DNA from: Cubamyces lactineus
Taxonomy: Eukaryota > Basidiomycota > Agaricomycetes > Polyporales > Polyporaceae
DNA: 64,000 nucleotides
Assembly (NCBI GenBank): GCA_022376465.1
Contig: JACDTU010000012.1
Location: 558,001-622,000 of the forward strand
Reading direction: 5' to 3'
Part shown: positions 58,307 to 64,000 of the stretch, in pieces
Numbering within the stretch: position 1 is the stretch's first letter
Layout: each line of letters starts with the position of its first letter
Notes under the pieces: model-generated
The model's database searches: none
Seen by the model: only the letters and a program-made list of their open reading frames with translations
What the model was told of the DNA's origin: nothing
Translations under genes and position numbers: made by a program

Positions 58307-60784
58307 ATGACGACCACCTCACCATCCTCGAACCGCAAACCTCGACGGCGCCAGGCTAAGAAGGAGAAGTCGCCTGCCGCTGTTTCTGAGTCTATGCCAC
58401 ATCCGAACAAGGCCCATACCACCTCTCTGGAGAGCATCGAAGTCCTGCCGCGCACTCCATTAACGTCTAGAACTCCCCGGCGCGGGCACGCGGCGTGGTC
58501 TCCCGACGAAGATGGGTACGCGGACGAAGTTGAGCTGAGCCTGCTAGGGGAGCAGGAGCGCCGTGAAGCCGCGTCGGACTTAACTGTTGAAGAGGAGCAG
58601 GCCTACCTCGCACAGACGGATGGCAAGCGGCCTTTCTCTGCACGGGATAAGCGAGCTATCGTGCTCTTGATTATTCTATGTGCGTATCTTGCTGCGCTTG
58701 ACGTTTTGACAGTATAGGCTCATTACGTACCCAGACCTCATACAAGGATTCCCTGTAAGTCGTATAATCCACTGTGTCTCCCTCAAGGTGTGCTAACTCG
58801 CCGATGCAGCTTGGCCTTGCGCTAGGTGCGTCAGATGTTCGTGAACTGTTTCCGTCTCTGACCGGCATTAGGATCCGTACCATTCATTCTCCGAGAACAT
58901 CTGTCATACTCTGAAATCGCTGTATTCTCCCTGGCGGGCTATCCTTATTCCCTCAAATTACTATGGTCGCCGATCGTTGACTCGGTGTTCTTCTCCTCAA
59001 TTGGACGGAGGAAGTCCTGGATTTTACCCATGCAAATGGTCATTGGGACGATCATGCTCATCATGTCGTACTATTCAGAAGAGCTCATGAGCAACGTCAG
59101 TACCCATCCTTCGCTATCCCCGTTTTAATGCCTGACTTCCCATAGCCGGGCAAACATTTGTACACACTGAGTGCGGCATTCACGTCTTTGGTCTTCTTCT
59201 CTGCTACACAAGGTTCGCATATTGCTTGCCTGTCAGGGCGCAACGTTACTGACGTCGAAAACAGACATTGCCGTAGACGGTCAGACCTCACGTGGCTCAC
59301 GATATAACTATGGCTCACGTATCCTTCCAGGTTGGGCCCTTACACTCCTTTCCGAAGACAACCTCGCATACGCGTCTACATGCCAGACAATCGGCTTGAA
59401 TACAGGATATCTACTATCCTATACTGTGTTCCTCGCTCTGAATAGCGAAGACTTCGCGTATGTTGGCATATCATGCAAGTAGTACGATGCTAACGGGCTT
59501 TGCAGTAAGAAGTGGGGTGTACCACGCCTTTCCCTGGGCACTTACCTCTTTTTCTGCGCGTTCATGTCATTTGCCGTCACGATCTGGCTTCTCTTTATCA
59601 AAGAGGTCAGTTGTTCCTTGAATTAAAAAGTGATCTTCAACTGACGCGCGCATAGGACAAGGAGTCGACCACGGAAGATATCAGCATCAAGGCAGTATAT
59701 ACTACTATGTGGCAGATTTGCAAGCTGCGTCGTAGGTCTGCCCTTCTGTCCGATGCGAGACCGTACTGACATCCGCGGAGATGTACAAATCTTACTAATC
59801 GTGCATCTCATTGCCAAGATTGGCTGGCAAGCGAACGATGCCGTTACTCAACTCAAGATGGTCGAGAAAGGACTTGGCAGAGAAGACCTCGCCGTCACCG
59901 TTCTCATCGACTTCCCCTTTCAAATCGTCGGAGGGTGGCTTGCCGGGAAGTGGTCGAGAGGCGACAAGCCACTTCGACCATGGATATATGCGTTCTGGCC
60001 AAGGTTGGCCCTGACATTCCTTTTCACACTGATGGTATACTGGTTCCCAACACCACCCATTTCGACGGGCTTTTTTGTCCTCCTTGTGACGGCGACTATA
60101 GCGCAATCATTTGCCGGGTATGTTGTGCGGCTCCACGATCGTATGCGAACGTATATTGATGGCCGGCATAGAACCATTCAATTCGGGGGAATCTCTGCCT
60201 TCCACACTCGTATCTCCGATCCCGTCGTCGGCGGCACGTATATGACTGTAAGCGATGGTTATTATATGGGAAGTAGATTATCCTGATTTCGAAATAGCTG
60301 TTGAACACATTCACGAACCTTGGTGGGACATGGCCACGGTATTTCGTCCTCAAAGGTGCGCCTGGTCATCAAAATCCTGACAGCCAAGTGTCTCACTCTA
60401 CCTCTTCAATCTTCAAGGCGTTGACTGGTTCAGTGTGGCCAAATGTTACATCAAGGACGCCGATGTGATTGTGCCAGGTATGGGCGATTGCCGCTGCGGG
60501 AACAAGGAAGACGGCTGATGGTCGCCCAACAGCGCAGGAATGCGTGTCAGAGCATGGTAAATCAGCATGTGCATCGCTTGGAGGAGATTGCGTGACAGAA
60601 CAAGATGGCTACTACATCGTCTCTGCCATCTGCATGGGCTTTGGTATACTCTCTGTGCTTTTCTTCCTGATACCGACAGCCAGGAAACTGCAAGGTGCGT
60701 TGCGAGGCATGTTCGATAATGTTGAGACGTTAACGGATGCATTGTATAGCGGTTCCGGTGAGCAAATGGAGGATTTATTCTTGA
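58307..60784 (+). CDS. Acetyl-CoA transporter (SLC33A1/AT-1, Acatn family)
   Basis: Moves acetyl-CoA into the ER/Golgi lumen in animals. The fungal role is less known. Fifteen exons join in phase: 58307-58679, 58735-58754 (20 nt), 58810-58825 (16 nt), 58872-59095, 59146-59212, 59265-59279 (15 nt), 59331-59457, 59506-59605, 59656-59731, 59781-60117, 60172-60247, 60298-60355, 60418-60477, 60533-60694 and 60750-60784, giving 581 residues. After a 110-residue hydrophilic start come the family motifs LIQGFPLGLALGSVPFIL, YPYSLKLLWSPIVDS, RRKSWILP, TQDIAVDGWALTLLS and FHTRISDPVVGGTYMTLLNT. A Cys-containing luminal segment CVSEHGKSACASLGGDC follows. The end TARKLQAVPVSKWRIYS is characteristic and supports the last intron. 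Confidence 0.93.
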
Positions 60785-61151
60785 TCGGACGTTGTAAAAG
60801 TAGAAATAGTCTATATCCCGTTATATATTGGGCTTCCTGGAAGTTCATGAGTTGTCCTTGTCTTCTTGTTCGTTGTAGATGCTGGCCACGACGTTAGAAG
60901 AACGTGGATGGCAACGTGCAAGAAACGCTGTTTTTTACACACGAGGCGCGAGACAAGTGACCGGCCCTGAGGCGGGTCACGCCGATTGGCCTGAGTCGCA
61001 GCGCTGCGTTATAGGCGTAGTGAAATCCCTTCGTGACTTTTCACATATCTCCTTCCGCCACTTAGTCTGCGCCCTCCGCACGCTAACCAGCGAACCAGTA
61101 CTCGCGAGCACACCACTCTCGACTAACTCTGCTTCACATTACACGAGCAAA
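60785..61151. other. Acetyl-CoA transporter 3' region and GYF gene promoter
   Basis: 367 bases between tandem plus-strand genes. A CCAAT-type sequence (gattgg) is near 60984. No gene is seen. Confidence 0.5.
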
Positions 61152-64000
61152 ATGACTGCCACTACCATGCACTTTGGTCCCGAGTGGATGCGCACTAAAC
61201 AGGGCTCTGCTCGGCCTGCACCGTCGCCTCCTCTGACGAACTCGCCTGCTCCACCTGGGAACTCGACCTACTCTGCGCTCGTAACCCCTGCGACAAACCC
61301 ACCACCCGAGGGGCATGATGTGGCTCACCCTTTCCGCTATTCAAAGGAAGAGATGCTTCGGATCTACAAGGAAGGAGGCGGTAGGGGTGGACTAGGAATC
61401 GAGGTCGAGAGGTGGGAGGGCATCGTACGCGAGATTGGCTACGAACCCGTCGGCTTGAAAGAGATGAGCGAGGCCGAGAAGAAGGTGAAAAATTCTCGCT
61501 GGTCGTGTGTCGCAGGGGACGGCAGTGCTGAAGAAGGATCCCTTTCTTTGTAGCTCTTCGCGGGTCCGCTCAACTCGGAAGTGCGTCGACGCCAGTCGAC
61601 GGATTTCTTATCGCCCCTCAATACTACTGGGCTCGGAGAACGTCCAAAGCTGAACCACGCCGGGTCAGGTGCGGGCAGCCCAATGCGGGAGCGTATTGGA
61701 AGCTTCATGGGCAGGCGTAGAGACAGTACAGGTAACGTCACTATAGCTTGGAATGCATAATCAAAATCGCTGATCGTGGGAGTGGCTGTCGTTGAAGACC
61801 AAGCCCCGCTCACCATTCCTCGAAAGCTGTCACTCTCCAACATGCAAGGTGGCCTCATGTCTCCTCGGGAGGGGGCGCTTCCTTCTCCCAGGGTTCGTGT
61901 TGGCCACACACCGGGGTTCGACGGCGTCCTCAGCGAGACCTGGTCTGCTCGAAGGCGCAATGCTGAGCTGAACAAAGCGGGCAACGGGCTGAACAAACCT
62001 GATAAGGAGGGTGATGGTGATACTAAGGGCCTGGAGTCCAAGGAGCAGGATGAGCCATCTCGCGATCCCCCGAAGAATGGCGAGCCTGGAGGTGGAACAT
62101 CGTCTGAGGCTAGGAATGTTGATGGGACTGGCGATGGAGGCAACGCTACCGCAGCAAATCAATTGAATGGGGAGCTTGAAAGGCTATCGATCGGTGGCCA
62201 GACGAACAATTCGACGCCTGCACCCGCCGATACCAGCAAGCCACCCGGCCTAGACGATCTATCTAGTGTAGAGTGGTCATATCTTGATCCTCAGGGCAAC
62301 GTTCAAGGTAGGTCATTGTCTAACACGTTAGCGAGCAGGTTGCCTTACAGGATCGACTTGCAGGGCCTTTCCGAGCGGATTTGATGCAGCGTTGGCACAA
62401 CGAAGGCTACTTCACACCAGACCTGCTCATGAAGAGAACTCATCTTGATACCGACTGGACGCCTGTCCGGGAGCTTGTGCGTCGTGCCGGAGATCAGCCC
62501 ATATTCCTCACACCATTAGTGCACACTGTCGCTCCCCCTGGCCTGAACCGTCGCCTTGACACTCTTGTGGACGGCGGGATACCCGAAAGGAACCAACATT
62601 CGCCCTACCAGCCCGTGCCTACGCGCACGTTGCGTAGTTCAACGTTGGATTCGTATCTGGCCAATGGTTCGGAATCGCCTTCGTCCTCTTTTGGTGGTCG
62701 ATTCACCAACGGCTCACCGGACCCAGCCGTTTTCGAGAACCGCATCGGCGGGCAACTTGCATTCGGCCAGGTCACAGAATCGCGGATGCCGTTCGCCAGT
62801 GGCCCTCAGTCAAGGCGTGCAACGCTGAACGAGTCAGTCGACCCCATGTTTGGCAACCGCGGCTTCGGGGGGTTGGGCGTTGGGCGCACCCCGGGAGTGG
62901 ATGGCATCGGATTCGGAGGTCCGTTATCATCTCTCATCCATGTATCCCAGTCCTCATCGCATACCTCTAGCAGGCGAGAATCCCTCAGTCTTCAACGACA
63001 GTCCCTTCGGCCCTAGGACGGTCCAGGACACGAGTGCCTTGAATGGCCACGCTAGTTCTGCCAGCCTGAACGGTGCAGATATCGGACCTATTGGTGGTAT
63101 CCATTCGAACCAAGGCACTCCGTCACGAGTACTCAACCGGGATGCTTTCGGCAAGCCCCTCGATGAGTTGCACGGTGGCACGTTCTCGAACAGCTCTTCA
63201 CCGTTCATCTCGAACGCCCAGGCGTTCCCTCAAACGCCGCTCTCGCACTATGCAGGGCAAGACAGTCGTTCCTTACACTCCATGACGCCCATTTCCGACC
63301 GCCAGTCCATCTCGTCCTTGCCGTTCTCGCATCAGCTTCAGCAGCCGTTTGGTCAAAATCCTGGCTTCGCCAATGCTCAATCACCTTGGATCGCACAGGA
63401 AGGCCCTGCTTTCCGCCGCCCAGGGCCCTTCGACCCGGTTCACCCGACGGCGAACAACACTTTTGTAGCGCCACAAATTGCACCTTCTCAGTCGTTCGGA
63501 CGAGGTACCCCAGGTGGCATCGCCGCTGAGCAGTCTCCGTGGCAGACGCCGGTTCAGCCCCCTCCCGCTAACGACCCTTGGGGAACGGCAACCTCAAGCT
63601 TGACAGCCGCCAACTTGGGCCAACACGATGAGCAACAACGGCAGGCGGAGTTGCAGCAGCAGCATCAACAGCAGCAACAGCAGCAGGCCTCTCCTCAGGT
63701 GGAAGCTTCTCAGCCAGAGCCTGTTGCTTCCCCAGCAGAAGAGCCTCAGCCGCAACCATCACCTTCTCCCGTCGCGACTGCTCCCAGTGTTCCTTCTCCC
63801 ACCGAGCCTGTAGCCCCTCAAAAGACCAGACGCAAGTCGAGTGCTCAGGCCGCTCAGACGTCGCCGCAAGCACCCAAGGTTACTCCACCCGTTCCTGCCC
63901 CCAAGCCTCCTTCACCTGCTCCGGTATCCGCCCCTGCCGCCGAGCAGAAGCCCGCATGGGCTGTGGACGAGGAGAAGAAGGCGAAGGCGGCCCTCAATCT
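61152..64000 (+). CDS. GYF-domain protein (SMY2/SYH1-like), cut at the right edge
   Basis: Adaptor that binds proline-rich partners, with family roles in mRNA repression and ER-Golgi transport. Exons: 61152-61484, 61554-61731, 61783-62307, 62364-62918 and 62971 to beyond the window end. The first 350 residues are hydrophilic, with PFRYSKEEMLRIYKEG, a short motif shared by GYF/4E-interacting proteins. The GYF domain begins VEWSYLDPQGNVQGPF and runs RADLMQRWHNEGYFTPDLLMKR. After it the chain is Ser/Pro/Gly-rich, with a Gln run near 63650-63690 and Pro/Ala/Ser repeats. The intron 62919-62970 (donor GTCCGT) is inferred because the frame otherwise stops at 63016. Confidence 0.9.
63652..63688 (+). 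repeat. CAG/CAA repeat encoding polyglutamine
   Basis: A run of mixed cag/caa codons with one cat codon gives a poly-Gln tract in the GYF-domain protein. The mixture of codons keeps the DNA repeat impure. Confidence 0.85.

Overview
This 64 kb window is nuclear DNA of a filamentous basidiomycete, most likely an agaricomycete and possibly a polypore. Its genes are densely packed, run on both strands without operons, and are cut by many 45-60 nt GT-AG introns. Several exons are tiny (8-22 nt). The protein families are fungal housekeeping genes plus typical basidiomycete ones (GH16 laminarinases, an 'MVGGC..FSRKDAL' zinc-finger protein, an HMG-box regulator). No rRNA, tRNA, CRISPR, transposon or viral sequence was found. 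The species is an inference. Exon joins were worked out by hand and checked by reading-phase sums for nearly all genes.

Left part (1-17 kb): a zinc-finger protein (+, cut by the window edge), sterol C-22 desaturase ERG5/CYP61 (-), a Ser-rich orphan protein (-), ribosome-biogenesis WD protein UTP5/WDR43 (-), a PHO85-type cyclin-dependent kinase (+) sharing a promoter region with UTP5, a 1.8 kb gene-poor stretch, and a MutM/Fpg DNA glycosylase (-).

Middle (17-42 kb): two GH16 beta-glucanase paralogs face each other (17.4-19.1 kb + and 24.9-26.6 kb -). Between them lie ribosomal protein S29 and a GCNA/SprT-type metalloprotease for DNA-protein crosslinks. Then come vacuolar armadillo protein VAC8 (-), divergent from an acyl-protein thioesterase (+), the CCA-adding enzyme CCA1 (+), an HMG-box regulator (-), the DEAD-box helicase ROK1 (-) and a mitochondrial dicarboxylate-type carrier (-).

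Right part (42-64 kb): the DECD-box mRNA export helicase SUB2/UAP56 (+) with an unusual 436 nt intron, a 9.6 kb gene for a hybrid histidine kinase of the kinase-like/AAA/GAF/HK/REC architecture (+), a drug:H+-type MFS transporter (-), an acetyl-CoA transporter (SLC33A1 family, +) and a GYF-domain protein running off the right edge (+).

Themes: ribosome and RNA metabolism (UTP5, RPS29, ROK1, SUB2, CCA1), DNA repair (Fpg, GCNA), membrane lipid and protein acylation (ERG5, VAC8, thioesterase) and signalling (PHO85-like, hybrid kinase). I saw no gene cluster for one pathway and no clearly new biological system. The most notable items are a GC-AG intron in ROK1, the long SUB2 intron, SUMO-interacting-like motifs in the GCNA homolog, the exon-per-repeat layout of VAC8, and the degenerate kinase domain of the hybrid histidine kinase.
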